Part shown: positions 1 through 9,077 of the stretch, piece after piece
Numbering within the stretch: the stretch's first letter is position 1
How the letters are laid out: every line of letters begins with the position of its first letter
DNA from: Candidatus Goldiibacteriota bacterium HGW-Goldbacteria-1
Lineage (GTDB): Bacteria; Oederibacteriota; PGYV01
Direction of reading: 5' to 3'
Length of the DNA: 64,000 nt
NCBI GenBank assembly: GCA_002839855.1
Contig: PGYV01000005.1
Location: 243,800 to 307,799 of the forward strand
The notes under the pieces: model-generated
What the model saw: only the letters and a program-made list of their open reading frames with translations
Databases searched by the model: none
Told to the model about the DNA's origin: nothing
Program-made: the position numbers and the translations under genes

Positions 1-1735
1 CGCCGCGCGCCCTTTTTAAAGGCTCCACTTTTTTTATCCTGCCTATATCTTTTCGTTTGGCAGCATACCGTTCAAAATCTTCCGCGTTTAAATACCTTAT
101 CCATCTGAAACTTGTTTCATTCGCGCCTTCGGCCTTGCAGTAAACATCAGGCATGCTTCTTACATATTCTTCAAGGTCAAAAGGAGAAAGCGGGAATTTC
201 CATTTCCAGTTAAAATCCCCGTCATAAACGCCTTTTAAGCTTTTTGACACTTTATAACCCCACACTTCATAGACATCTTCTGTATGACCGCCGCAGCAGT
301 TGGAAAAAAAAGTGCTTATCAGTTTATCATCAGGGTCATACAGCGCCTCGCCGCGCGTGGCATCAACGGCGGCAACAGTCCTTTCCCTTTCCCCGTTAAC
401 GCCTTTATAAACCGCGCAATGCTGGGTTGCGCAGACATCATAACCGTCTTTTTTATGGCTGTTTAAATGTTTTAAAGTATACGTTCTGGCCGATACTGCC
501 TGCGCTTTAAGCGCTTCTTCCGGCCAGTCAGAAGGTATTTCCGCGGCAATAAGGCCATAAAGGTATTCTTCCATATTAAGATTATTAACAACATTTATTT
601 TATCAGAACGCAGTATCAGTGAAAAATCACCCCTGTAGGTGGTGTCTGATTTTTCCGCCCAGTAAAATCCCTGCCCGTAAGCTATATTATAAAAGGCAGC
701 AGTGGCATTTAAACTGTTTGCCTTTATATCGGCATTCCTGCCTATAAGCGTCTTTGAATTGCCGTCAGCATCCGATATAAATATCCCCTTTTTTTCAATG
801 GATAACTCGTATTCAATAAGTTTGCTTCCCCTGAAAAGTTCTTCTTTGTCATCGCCTGTTATCATAAAATCGGAACCATGTTTAAAGCTGACCGTTTCAG
901 CGCCGTTAATTATGCCCACACGCACCTGTTTAAAATTTTCTGAACCTTTAATACCCCGCTTTTCCGGAGGGTTATAGGTGTCGCGCCCTGTCTTTTTTCT
1001 CTGTTTATCAGCATCAATCATCTGTTTTATGGAAGGCACCAGCTGCGCGTACTGCTGCGCTTTTTCCCTGGCTTCTGTATCTTTTGTATCAACATCAATA
1101 ACCTTATTCCAATATTTATAAGCGCTTATAAACTCTTCTTTCTTTTCATGCAGCACCGCTATGCGCCGGTTTAGTTCGGTGTATATTTTGTCTTTATTTA
1201 TGGCTTCTTTGTAATATTCCAGCGCTTTATCAATGTCGCCGGTTTTCTCGCAGGCTTCAGCCATTTTAATGTAGGAAATATTTCTATATTTATTTGACTC
1301 TATTGCCTGAAGAAACCTTGCTTTAGCCTCTTCGTATCTTCCGGTTTCTAAAAGCATGCATCCGTGCCAGTAAAGAACTTCCCAGTTGGCCATCTGTTTT
1401 TGTTCAAGTACATTAACCATTTCTTCGCCTTTTGCGGCATCACCCATAAAATAATACATCTTAGCAAGTTCAAAGTGCGCGCGGACTTCGCCGGGGTTTA
1501 ATTTAAGGATTTCAAGGTATGCTTCAACCGCTTTCTGATTTTCACCGTATTCTTTATACACAGACGCAAGCGAGTAATAATTTGACCTGTTAGAAGGACT
1601 TTCAGCCGATTTTATCACATAATACGCTGCAGTCTTTTCAGGATTTGAGCCGTAATAAAAATCCGTCATGCTGTCCGCGTTTAAATTTACGCATACGGAC
1701 AATAAAATAAGTAACGATAATAAAACGCGTGTCAT
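1..1735 (-). CDS. TPR-repeat SpoIID/LytB-domain protein, C-terminus cut by window edge
   Basis: The minus frame stays open from an ATG at 1735 to the window edge (578 codons, no stop), so the gene is partial. It begins with a signal peptide ([20 protein letters not shown]). Helical TPR-type repeats follow to about residue 200. A SpoIID/LytB domain follows, with NMEEYLYGL and AAEIPSDWP near residues 385-400, then [10 protein letters not shown], and [12 protein letters not shown] near 480. SpoIID proteins are lytic transglycosylases or amidase enhancers acting on denuded peptidoglycan, so a periplasmic cell-wall role is inferred. The start overlaps the lptB stop as ATGA, implying translational coupling in an LPS/envelope operon. 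An alternative is a purely structural peptidoglycan-binding protein. Confidence 0.85.
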   Translation of the reverse strand, partial: MTRVLLSLLILLSVCVNLNADSMTDFYYGSNPEKTAAYYVIKSAESPSNRSNYYSLASVYKEYGENQKAVEAYLEILKLNPGEVRAHFELAKMYYFMGDAAKGEEMVNVLEQKQMANWEVLYWHGCMLLETGRYEEAKARFLQAIESNKYRNISYIKMAEACEKTGDIDKALEYYKEAINKDKIYTELNRRIAVLHEKKEEFISAYKYWNKVIDVDTKDTEAREKAQQYAQLVPSIKQMIDADKQRKKTGRDTYNPPEKRGIKGSENFKQVRVGIINGAETVSFKHGSDFMITGDDKEELFRGSKLIEYELSIEKKGIFISDADGNSKTLIGRNADIKANSLNATAAFYNIAYGQGFYWAEKSDTTYRGDFSLILRSDKINVVNNLNMEEYLYGLIAAEIPSDWPEEALKAQAVSARTYTLKHLNSHKKDGYDVCATQHCAVYKGVNGERERTVAAVDATRGEALYDPDDKLISTFFSNCCGGHTEDVYEVWGYKVSKSLKGVYDGDFNWKWKFPLSPFDLEEYVRSMPDVYCKAEGANETSFRWIRYLNAEDFERYAAKRKDIGRIKKVEPLKRARG

Positions 1736-2469
1736 AGAGTAAACTTTTCACCCAGATAAATCTCGCGGGCTTTCTTATCGTGGGCAAGCTGGTCTGCAGG
1801 ACCGTGAAGAAGTATTTTACCTTCATAAAGTATGTAAGCGCGGTCGGTGATTGACAAAGTCTCTCTTACGTTGTGGTCGGTAATTAAAATACCTATATTT
1901 TTCTTTTTTAATTCCCTTATTATGTTCTGTATATCAAATACGGCTATGGGGTCAATTCCCACAAAGGGTTCATCCAGAAGAATAAAACTTGGCGACAGGA
2001 CAAGCGACCTGGCTATTTCCGTCCTTCTTCTTTCCCCTCCCGACAGTGTGTACGCTTTCTGCTTTGCAAGGTGCGAGATTTTAAACTCTTCAAGCAGCTG
2101 TTCCAGCCTGTGTTTTTTATCCGCCTGCGGCATATCCATAAATTCAAGCACAGACATAATATTTTCTTCAACCGTTAAACGCCTGAAAATTGACGGTTCC
2201 TGCGAAAGATAGCTTATGCCGTTTAACGCCCTTTTATACATCGGCATTCCGGTTAAATTCATGCGGCCGCCGTCTTTATCATCCAGAAAAATACCGCCCG
2301 CATCGGGCTGAATTACGCCAAGGACCATATAAAAAGTGGTGGTCTTGCCGGCGCCGTTAGGCCCTAAAAGCCCCACTATTTCGCCCTGCTTTACATCAAC
2401 ACATACGTCATTTACCACGCGTTTTTTATTATACGTTTTTACAAGGTGTTCAGTTTTAAGGTGTTTCAT
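1732..2469 (-). CDS. lptB: LPS export ABC transporter ATPase LptB
   Basis: A 245-aa ABC ATPase with Walker A GPNGAGKT (residues 36-43), signature LSGGERRR, Walker B FILLDEPF followed by VGIDP, and an H-loop in [10 protein letters not shown]; the last is characteristic of LptB. Family length is about 240. It powers lipopolysaccharide extraction from the inner membrane with LptF/LptG, which are not in this window. It overlaps the upstream lptA-like gene by 14 bp and the downstream SpoIID gene by 4 bp, so all three are probably translated together. The neighbours kdsC, kdsD and two OstA-type lipoproteins support LptB over a generic or branched-chain amino-acid ABC ATPase. Confidence 0.95.
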   Translation of the reverse strand: MKHLKTEHLVKTYNKKRVVNDVCVDVKQGEIVGLLGPNGAGKTTTFYMVLGVIQPDAGGIFLDDKDGGRMNLTGMPMYKRALNGISYLSQEPSIFRRLTVEENIMSVLEFMDMPQADKKHRLEQLLEEFKISHLAKQKAYTLSGGERRRTEIARSLVLSPSFILLDEPFVGIDPIAVFDIQNIIRELKKKNIGILITDHNVRETLSITDRAYILYEGKILLHGPADQLAHDKKAREIYLGEKFTL

Positions 2470-3328
2470 TTTGTACCTCCCTGCGCGCTTTTTCAGCGTC
2501 TGAATAATATATTTTAGACCAGATATTATCCTGAAGTTTTATCTTTTTTGTATTGGTGTCTATTACCGCCCTGTCAGAAAAAAACAAACTCTTTTTTCTT
2601 TTAAAAATAGGTTTACCGGTCAGTTCAAGTTCTTTTTTCTCATCGTTATATATTACAATATCCGCAAAAGCCACAATGTCCTGAAATTCCATCCTTACGC
2701 GGTTAGTGATTTTTTTCGCTTTTATCTCATTTATTACCGTATTAAAATCCGCCTCGTCGCAGTAGATGGTGATTGTATTTCCGTCCGCCGTATTTTTTAC
2801 CGCTTTTACCTTATCAGAAACCGTTATGATATTTAACCCGTCGGCATAAAACAGTTTCTTTGACGTCAGGTTAAGCCCGTACTCTTTGTAAAAAACCTTT
2901 ACATTTCCGTCAGCTTCCGCGCTTTTTTTGTAATCCCTGCTTTTAAGCCTGTCGGCAGAAACACGTGCGCCCGCGGCATTTATTATCACATCACCTGCAA
3001 AGACCGCCATTTTATCTTCCACGGAAAATTTCATATTATCAGCGCTTATGTTAAGTTCTTTTACGCGCGGCTTCTTTTTTACCGGTGGTGCCGCCGTCTT
3101 TACCGGCTGAACTTTCGCCGCCGCAGTCACTTTCACAGGAAGCGCAGATGGTGTTTTATCCGCTGCCGGTGTTAATCCCGGAACAGGGGCTGCATCTTCC
3201 CCTGTCTTTTTTGCTTCCTGTATTCTTTCAGAGACATTTTTAAAATACTCATTTTCATACTTCGCGTCGTCTATCTTAAAACAGCCCGCAAAAACAAAAA
3301 GAATAATTACAGCCGCCGCTTTTTTCAT
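2456..3328 (-). CDS. LptA/OstA-domain lipoprotein
   Basis: A 290-aa protein with a lipoprotein signal ([16 protein letters not shown], lipobox FAGC), a Pro/Ala/Lys-rich linker at residues 45-90, and a C-terminal OstA/LptA-like beta domain containing [20 protein letters not shown] and [19 protein letters not shown]. LptA forms the periplasmic bridge carrying LPS to the outer membrane. Canonical LptA is a soluble protein of about 185 aa, so the lipobox and linker are unusual and suggest a membrane-tethered bridge. It lies between the lptC-like gene (4-bp overlap) and lptB (14-bp overlap). It could alternatively be an extra LptC-type subunit. Confidence 0.8.
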   Translation of the reverse strand: MKKAAAVIILFVFAGCFKIDDAKYENEYFKNVSERIQEAKKTGEDAAPVPGLTPAADKTPSALPVKVTAAAKVQPVKTAAPPVKKKPRVKELNISADNMKFSVEDKMAVFAGDVIINAAGARVSADRLKSRDYKKSAEADGNVKVFYKEYGLNLTSKKLFYADGLNIITVSDKVKAVKNTADGNTITIYCDEADFNTVINEIKAKKITNRVRMEFQDIVAFADIVIYNDEKKELELTGKPIFKRKKSLFFSDRAVIDTNTKKIKLQDNIWSKIYYSDAEKARREVQNETP

Positions 3329-3879
3329 TGCTCTCCCACATCCACCGCTTTTAACCTGACCTGTTTCTTTATCTCCAGATTCTTAAAACCGGCGTCGCTT
3401 TCAAGCCCTATGCCCCTTAATACCGTACCGTCCCTTGTAACCTTTACTGCTTCTTCCGTATACATTTTTTTAAGCCTGTCATCCCAGAATAGTTTCTGCG
3501 TTTCTATAACCGCCCCGTCGCCGGATATAGCTTTAACATTGCCTGTTATTTCCATAAAATTGGTGTCGGTATTAATAATTGCGCGGTCGCCGTATAATAC
3601 CGTTTTACTGTTTGCTTCGTCAAGGTAGTTCATCACAAAACCCTGGGCGTACGCCTTCTTTTTAAGTTCAAATATTTGGGCGCCTTTGGCGTTTACTTCC
3701 CATTTCACTTCGCCCTTCTGTGCCGACTTTAAAGTAAAGTTTTCCATGACAAAATTCGGAACAGAATCTGCTTTATCACCCACAGGCAGGCTGGGTTTTA
3801 TCTTTTTTTCCCTGCCGCAGCCGGGAAACAGCGTTGCTATTAAAACCAACATCAGTACTGCCGCCGTTATTTTTTTCAC
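3325..3879 (-). CDS. LptC-like LPS export lipoprotein
   Basis: A 184-aa protein with a lipoprotein signal ending in LFPGC, followed by a single beta-jellyroll-like domain of LptC type: FTLKSAQKGEVKWEVNAKGA, then a 'WDDRLKKMYTEEAVKV' stretch and 'DGTVLRGIGLESD' near the C-terminus. LptC docks on LptB2FG and passes LPS to LptA. E. coli LptC is anchored by a transmembrane helix; many other lineages use a lipoprotein, as here. Starts and stops overlap by 4 bp with both the acyltransferase gene upstream and the lptA-like gene downstream. Confidence 0.82.
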   Translation of the reverse strand: MKKITAAVLMLVLIATLFPGCGREKKIKPSLPVGDKADSVPNFVMENFTLKSAQKGEVKWEVNAKGAQIFELKKKAYAQGFVMNYLDEANSKTVLYGDRAIINTDTNFMEITGNVKAISGDGAVIETQKLFWDDRLKKMYTEEAVKVTRDGTVLRGIGLESDAGFKNLEIKKQVRLKAVDVGEQ

Positions 3880-4793
3880 AGTTTTATACCTTTTTCTTCC
3901 ATAGATTTTTCCGCAGTCATTCTAAACCGCCTGTGCACCCAGACCCACTGCTCCGGGTACTTGAAAATAAATTCCGAAATTTCTTTGTTATACTCTTCAG
4001 CCAGCTGTTCTGTTGTTTTACCTTCTGTTTCAATCGGCTTATTAATCTGTATGCCATAGTAATTATCACGCCTTCTGTATATACATACCGTCATAAGCTT
4101 AAGCCCCAGTTTCTGCGCAAGCACAGCAGGCCCTGACGGGGTCTTTGCCATAACGCCAAGAAACGGGACATAGACGCTTTCCACGCTTGTATCCTGGTCT
4201 GACAGTATCCCGAATATCATACCCTGCCTTAAATATTTAATCATGGAGCGTATGTCGTCATCTTTTAAAAATATCTTTACGCCTGTTTTTGTCCTTGCCG
4301 AATTCACGGCAGATTCAATTAAGGGGTCAAACATACGCTTTGCCGCAGCACCCGCAATATTTCCGTTTAAAGCGGTAAAATGAGCTAAAAGTTCCCAATT
4401 GGACAGGTGAAGCGTCACCACAATTACGCCTTTTTTTGTCTCTTTGGCTTCGTTAAAATATTCCAGTCCGTGCGTTTCTTTTACCATATTTTTGATTTTA
4501 TCCGCGGGCCATACGGTGAACTTTAAAAACTCAAAAAAACCCCTGCCGTAATTACGGATGTTGCGATTTTCCAGTATTCCCTTTTCTTTTTCAGGCATTT
4601 TGGCGCCATAAACTATATCCAGATTGCGCCTTAATGTGCGCCTGTCTTTATTAAGAAACAAGAAAACAAAAAGCGCAAAATACTCGCATGCTTTCGCGCC
4701 GATTCTCCAAGGTATAAAAAACACAACAAGCCTGGCCGATTGTATAAAAAGATAAAGCAGAAAATTTCTAAATGCCTTCAGCTTCATCTTCAT
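3876..4793 (-). CDS. Lipid A biosynthesis acyltransferase (LpxL/HtrB family)
   Basis: A 305-aa member of the lysophospholipid/lipid A acyltransferase family. An N-terminal membrane segment (about residues 10-30) precedes the catalytic HX4E motif HLSNWE (His129, Glu134), a lipid-binding region around GILSDQDTSVESVYVPFLG, and the C-terminal segment FKYPEQWVWVHRRFR, the usual end of LpxL/LpxM proteins. It should add a secondary acyl chain to KDO-lipid A at the inner membrane. It sits directly after kdsC (26-bp overlap), matching the KDO dependence of LpxL. Chain specificity cannot be read from the sequence. Confidence 0.9.
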   Translation of the reverse strand: MKMKLKAFRNFLLYLFIQSARLVVFFIPWRIGAKACEYFALFVFLFLNKDRRTLRRNLDIVYGAKMPEKEKGILENRNIRNYGRGFFEFLKFTVWPADKIKNMVKETHGLEYFNEAKETKKGVIVVTLHLSNWELLAHFTALNGNIAGAAAKRMFDPLIESAVNSARTKTGVKIFLKDDDIRSMIKYLRQGMIFGILSDQDTSVESVYVPFLGVMAKTPSGPAVLAQKLGLKLMTVCIYRRRDNYYGIQINKPIETEGKTTEQLAEEYNKEISEFIFKYPEQWVWVHRRFRMTAEKSMEEKGIKL

Positions 4794-5322
4794 CGTTAAG
4801 ATACCCTTTTACCGCCGCGTCCCAAAGGCCGCGCGCTTTAAGAACCATGTCAATTACTTCCCTTACGCAGCCCTGCCCGCCGTTTTTTTTGCATACATAA
4901 TCAGCTTCTTTTTTTGCCTCGTTTGCCGAATCCGCGGGTGCCGCAGCAAAACCGCAGCGGCGCATTACAGGTATATCAATTATTTCATCGCCTATAAAAC
5001 ACACTTGCGCATCATCCAGTTTAAGTTTTTTCTTTAAGTCCTGATAAGGGGAAAGTTTGTTCAGCGCCCCCTGATATACGTGCGTTATTTTTAATTCTTT
5101 CGCCCTTATTTCTATTGCTTCTGAATGCCTGCCGCTGATTATGGCAAACTGAAGCCCCGCGTGGCGGCCAAGGGAAATTCCCGTGCCGTCCTTTACGTTA
5201 TACTGCTTGAATTCCGTGTTATTACTGCCAATTATTATGCCGCCGTTTGTAAGCACGCCGTCCACATCAAGGCAGATAAGCTTTATCTTTGAAAGTTTCT
5301 TATTTTTTTTTAAGGCTGCCAC
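4768..5322 (-). CDS. kdsC: 3-deoxy-D-manno-octulosonate 8-phosphate phosphatase KdsC
   Basis: A 184-aa HAD-superfamily phosphatase with motif I DVDGVLT (nucleophile Asp19, acid/base Asp21), motif II IISGRHSEA and motif III FIGDEIIDIPVM; it lacks a large cap, as is typical of KdsC, and is close to the family length. It hydrolyses KDO-8-phosphate to KDO. The start is GTG, with the preceding kdsD stop immediately adjacent, so the two are translationally linked. KdsD and KdsC form consecutive parts of the KDO pathway; kdsA and kdsB are not in the window. Confidence 0.93.
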   Translation of the reverse strand: MAALKKNKKLSKIKLICLDVDGVLTNGGIIIGSNNTEFKQYNVKDGTGISLGRHAGLQFAIISGRHSEAIEIRAKELKITHVYQGALNKLSPYQDLKKKLKLDDAQVCFIGDEIIDIPVMRRCGFAAAPADSANEAKKEADYVCKKNGGQGCVREVIDMVLKARGLWDAAVKGYLNDEDEAEGI

Positions 5323-6285
5323 TTAAACAACCCCTGACTTTAATATATCATGAAGGTGAATAATGCCCGCAGGTTTCCCGTCCTTTGACACCGCAAGCAG
5401 CACTGTAATTGATTTTTCTTCCATCACCGCAAGGGCTTTCATTACAAGGTCTTCTTCGGATATTATTTTAGGATTTTTTACCATTACTTCCGACATTTTC
5501 ATCATAAACGGGTTGGCCTGTTTTTCCAGCAGGCGCCTTAAATCGCCGTCTGTAAAAATGCCGGCAAGCTTTCCTTTTACGCCGGTTACCGCCACACAGC
5601 CAAACCTTCCCGCGGTCATTACAAGCAGCCCCTCTTTTAATACCGCTTTTTCATCAATTGACGGAATGCTGTCCCCGGAATGCATTATGTCTTTTACCTT
5701 AAGCACAAGCTTTTTTCCAAGCGAACCGCCCGGATGAAGCATGGCGAAATCCTCTTTCTTAAAGTTTTTCATGTTTAAAAGCACAACCGCAAGCGCGTCG
5801 CCAAGGGCCAGCTGTACCGTGGTGGAACATGTGGGCGCAAGGTTAAGCGGGCATGCTTCTTCTTCAACAGAAGAGCTAAGCACGCACACGGCTGATTTTG
5901 CAAGCGAAGAATTCTTCTTGCCGGTTATGGCAATTATTGGAATATTAAGCCTGCCTAAAGCGGGAAGAATGTTTATTACCTCTTCGGTTTCGCCGCTCTG
6001 CGACAGCATTATGACAACATCGCCTTTCATAAAAATTCCCATATCCCCGTGAGCGGCCTCTACCGGATGAAGAAAAACAGCAGGCGTGCCCATGGAGGCC
6101 ATTGTGGCGGATATTTTCTGCCCCACAAGGCCGGACTTGCCTATTCCGGATACCACCACTTTTCCTTTACACGCGCCTAATACCTCAACCGCTTTTTTAA
6201 AATCTTTTCCAAGCCTTTTCTTTGCCGATATTATTTCTTTAGCTTCCATCGCCAGTACTTTTTGCGCTTCTTTAATTATGTCCAT
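5323..6285 (-). CDS. kdsD: Arabinose-5-phosphate isomerase KdsD
   Basis: A 320-aa protein with an N-terminal SIS sugar-isomerase domain (VVVSGIGKSGLVGQKISATM, then HGDMG and SQSGETEEV) and two C-terminal CBS domains (about residues 205-320), the standard KdsD/GutQ layout and length. It interconverts ribulose-5-phosphate and arabinose-5-phosphate, the first committed step of KDO synthesis. The neighbouring kdsC makes the LPS role rather than sorbitol metabolism likely. Confidence 0.95.
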   Translation of the reverse strand: MDIIKEAQKVLAMEAKEIISAKKRLGKDFKKAVEVLGACKGKVVVSGIGKSGLVGQKISATMASMGTPAVFLHPVEAAHGDMGIFMKGDVVIMLSQSGETEEVINILPALGRLNIPIIAITGKKNSSLAKSAVCVLSSSVEEEACPLNLAPTCSTTVQLALGDALAVVLLNMKNFKKEDFAMLHPGGSLGKKLVLKVKDIMHSGDSIPSIDEKAVLKEGLLVMTAGRFGCVAVTGVKGKLAGIFTDGDLRRLLEKQANPFMMKMSEVMVKNPKIISEEDLVMKALAVMEEKSITVLLAVSKDGKPAGIIHLHDILKSGVV

Positions 6286-6319
6286 GGGAATTTCCCGCCT
6301 TGTCGTTATAATTTTTTAA

Positions 6320-7045
6320 TCATTCAGAAACGTAAAGTATCCTGGCACAATTGCTGCAGTACTCTATCGCCAGTTTCTTTTTAAGTTTACTTACCATCTG
6401 CGCGCGTATTGCCATCCTGCATCCGTCACAGCTGCCGTCACCGCGCGCGTCCCTTGTTACTGACGCCACCGCTACACCACTTTTCGCTTTTCTTATTTTT
6501 TCATACCTTTCAAGCCACAGCTTGTCTACCATTGCCGCCTTTGCTTCACGCGCTGAATTTAAGCCGGTTATTCCCGCTTCTTTGGCTTCTTTTTCCGACT
6601 GTATTACTTTTATCTCCGCGTTTATTATTTCTTCTTCTTTTTTAAACAGAACTTCCTGTTCTTTTAACCAGATTTTAACCTCTTCTTCTTCCTCGTCAAT
6701 TCCAAGTATTCTGTCTTCAATTTTTCTAATTTCGTCCCTTCCCCTTGCTATTTCATCCTGAAGGGCTTTAAAAGAAGCATTGGTTTTTATGGATTCTCCC
6801 TGGCCTTCTTTTTTCTTAATATCCGCTTCAATCGTTTTTATATCAAGGTCAAACTCCGCTTTCTTTTTTTTGAACTCATCAAGGCGGGCTTTTTTTTCAT
6901 TATATACGGCTTTGTGTTCTTCTATCCTTTGTTTCTTGCCTTCTATTTCCGTGTCTATCAGCCTTATCTCTTTTTCTACAGCTAAAATGTCGTTATCCGC
7001 CTTTTGCAGGTCTATCAGGGTATTTAATATTTCGCCTTCTGTCAT
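6320..7045 (-). CDS. Coiled-coil zinc-ribbon protein (C4-type, DUF164/CT398-like)
   Basis: A 241-aa protein. Residues about 10-185 are a long charged coiled coil. The C-terminus carries a four-cysteine zinc ribbon (SCDGC, then YCSNCARILY), the hallmark of the DUF164 / zf-RING_7 family. Members have been proposed to link RNA-polymerase or secretion-related partners, but no biochemical role is settled. It lies 34 bp upstream of kdsD and is probably the first gene of the envelope operon. The start ATG at 7045 has a GGAGG-type site just upstream (GCGGAGGATATTATA). No strong consensus promoter was found between 7046 and 7171, although TAAAAT-like hexamers occur. Confidence 0.85.
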   Translation of the reverse strand: MTEGEILNTLIDLQKADNDILAVEKEIRLIDTEIEGKKQRIEEHKAVYNEKKARLDEFKKKKAEFDLDIKTIEADIKKKEGQGESIKTNASFKALQDEIARGRDEIRKIEDRILGIDEEEEEVKIWLKEQEVLFKKEEEIINAEIKVIQSEKEAKEAGITGLNSAREAKAAMVDKLWLERYEKIRKAKSGVAVASVTRDARGDGSCDGCRMAIRAQMVSKLKKKLAIEYCSNCARILYVSE

Positions 7046-7171
7046 TATAATATCCTCCGCTTTTTTGATTAAAACATTGATTATTTTAACACTTTTAGAG
7101 GGTTAATAAAAGGCGAAAGTTAAGGGTTTTAAAGACATTTTTGCAGATGAATTCACAGTAATAAAACAGCT

Positions 7172-7651
7172 TTATATTTCCAGCATCATTACCCAATCAG
7201 TCTTGTTTTGTCTTATCTTTTTAAAACCCATTCTTTCATAAAGCCTTACAGACGGGTTTTTCATATCCACACTTAATGATAAATTTTTAAACCCTTTGCC
7301 GCAGGCTAAAGCAATCAGTTCTTTTAACAGCAATGTCCCAATACCTTTATTCCTGCAGCTCTCCTTAACCGCCATAGAAATTTCCGGAGTGTTGGAGTCC
7401 AAAAAACCATATCCCCTGTCATTGTCAGGAAAAAGAATATACCACGCAGCGCCTGTAGGTTCATTTTTATCCAAAGAAATTATTCCGCTGCCGTAATCTT
7501 TAATATACCTGATATATCTTCTTATTTCCGGAATGTTTATCAGTTTTTCAGGCGGCGGTTTCAGCTCGGGACTTTCAAAAAAAACCATCTGATACAACAT
7601 TTCTTCAAGAAATAAATTGTCTGTTTCCTTTATTTCCCTGACACTAATCAT
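7172..7651 (-). CDS. GNAT-family N-acetyltransferase
   Basis: A 159-aa single-domain GNAT protein. The acetyl-CoA binding signature is visible as ESCRNKGIGTLLLKELIALA near residues 96-115, with the usual downstream NLSLSVDMKNPSVRLYERMG region (motif B with NPSVRLYERMGF). This is the normal length for RimI-like acetyltransferases. The substrate cannot be told from sequence. It is transcribed with or after the Thr-rich secreted-protein gene lying 31 bp upstream on the same strand. Confidence 0.9.
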   Translation of the reverse strand: MISVREIKETDNLFLEEMLYQMVFFESPELKPPPEKLINIPEIRRYIRYIKDYGSGIISLDKNEPTGAAWYILFPDNDRGYGFLDSNTPEISMAVKESCRNKGIGTLLLKELIALACGKGFKNLSLSVDMKNPSVRLYERMGFKKIRQNKTDWVMMLEI

Positions 7652-7682
7652 ATAAGCACCTTTCTTAACAGATAATATTATT

Positions 7683-9077
7683 TCACTTAATTACAAGCAC
7701 TTTCCCTTTATTTATCTGGCCGGATGTCATATTATGCGTGACCCAGTAATAAATCCCCGGCGATACCTGATTTGCGTAATTATTTTTTCCGTCCCAGAAG
7801 AAAAACGGCGCATTATGAGAGTTCCCCGAAAACACGCCTTCCCCGGAAAGTGTGTATATTCTTACCGAAGTATACGGTGCAAGGTTTAAAAATTTCAGCA
7901 TTCCGCCTTTTGCTTTCGTGCGGTCAAAAGGGTTTGGATAAACCGCAGGAATACCTTCCGGATAAAACGACATGTTTGAACTTACAGTATGTTTGGCCCC
8001 TGAAATTATGGTGTAAAAAGGGTCATTGTATTCAACATCAGCGGTATTTATAACCAGATCGCCGTCCTGCCCCTGCCTAAGCATCTCTGCTGTAAATTCA
8101 AGCGTATAACTTTCGCCGGGATTCAATATAAAATCCGGGCCAAAATCCCATACCAGGCTGTTCCCGCTTACCTGAAGCGATGCCGCAGTCTGCGTGTACG
8201 AACGAAAAACAAGGACATCAGGCAATACATCATAAACCATTATATTGGACACCGGCGCGTAATCATTATTCGCTATTCTTAAGGTATAAATTATGACAGC
8301 TCCCGGCGCGGGGTTATCCCCTTTTGCTTTTAACGTCACATCAAGCGTAACAGGCAGCTTAGGCTGAGTGGGCGTCTGCGTGGGCGTGTAAGTATTTGTA
8401 AACGTAAAGGTCTGCGTAAAAGTATAAGTATATGTAAACGTTGCGGTAAACGTGTCCGTTTCCGTAAAAGTAGAAGTGTTGGTGGCGGTGTCCGTATAAG
8501 TTGCAGTGGCAGTATCAGTCGCTGTATTGCTGGGAGTCATTGTAGCGGTTTGCGTATTTGTATCTGTAAAAGTCTGTGTCGCTGTTGAAGTATTTGTATT
8601 GGTGTAAGTATTTGTATGCGTGGGAGTATCAGTAAAAGTAAAAGTGGGCGGCGGTGTCCCTGTCACCGTGTCAGAAGCGGTATATGTCTGTGTGGCCGTG
8701 TCCGTTGACGTGTTGGTGAATGTATGCGTATAAGTTGCAGTAAAAGTGTCCGTGTATGTATATGTCTGCGTCGGAGAGTCTGTCGCGGTGTCAGTATAAG
8801 TGCTTGTGGCAGTTTGGGTATCTGTCGCCGTATTTGTTGATGTTACCGTCACCGTTGATGTACCGCTTGGCGTGGCTGTCGGCGATGCTGTCCGGGTAAG
8901 TGTTATAGTTGCGGATATTACTATTACGGTTTCTGACATTGTAATAGTACGCGTCGGCGTGACAGTAGAGCTTGACGACGGCGAAGCAGTGGCTGTTATT
9001 GTCCGGGTTGCAGTCCTTGTAGCGCTGGAAGAAGGCGTAGGCGTTAACGTTACCGTAGTCATACACAGTTGTGTCAA
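7683..9077 (-). CDS. Thr-rich repeat secreted protein, C-terminal part (downstream of an apparent frameshift)
   Basis: A 464-codon open frame nominally starting at a TTG without a convincing ribosome site. Residues 1-235 are a low-complexity TxTxT/TATDTxT tract. A DUF11-like beta domain follows (VTLDVTLKAKGDNPAPGAVI), then a C-terminal FlgD-like Ig module with VRIYTLSGEGVF, FFFWDGKNNYANQVSPGIYY and a terminal GKVLVIK, as in secreted surface proteins with a C-terminal sorting or anchoring module. It has no signal peptide. The preceding frame (8791-10035) supplies one and ends out of frame inside the same repeat tract, so this is best read as the 3' portion of one gene of about 784 codons, 7683-10035. 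Confidence 0.75.
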   Translation of the reverse strand: MTQLCMTTVTLTPTPSSSATRTATRTITATASPSSSSTVTPTRTITMSETVIVISATITLTRTASPTATPSGTSTVTVTSTNTATDTQTATSTYTDTATDSPTQTYTYTDTFTATYTHTFTNTSTDTATQTYTASDTVTGTPPPTFTFTDTPTHTNTYTNTNTSTATQTFTDTNTQTATMTPSNTATDTATATYTDTATNTSTFTETDTFTATFTYTYTFTQTFTFTNTYTPTQTPTQPKLPVTLDVTLKAKGDNPAPGAVIIYTLRIANNDYAPVSNIMVYDVLPDVLVFRSYTQTAASLQVSGNSLVWDFGPDFILNPGESYTLEFTAEMLRQGQDGDLVINTADVEYNDPFYTIISGAKHTVSSNMSFYPEGIPAVYPNPFDRTKAKGGMLKFLNLAPYTSVRIYTLSGEGVFSGNSHNAPFFFWDGKNNYANQVSPGIYYWVTHNMTSGQINKGKVLVIK

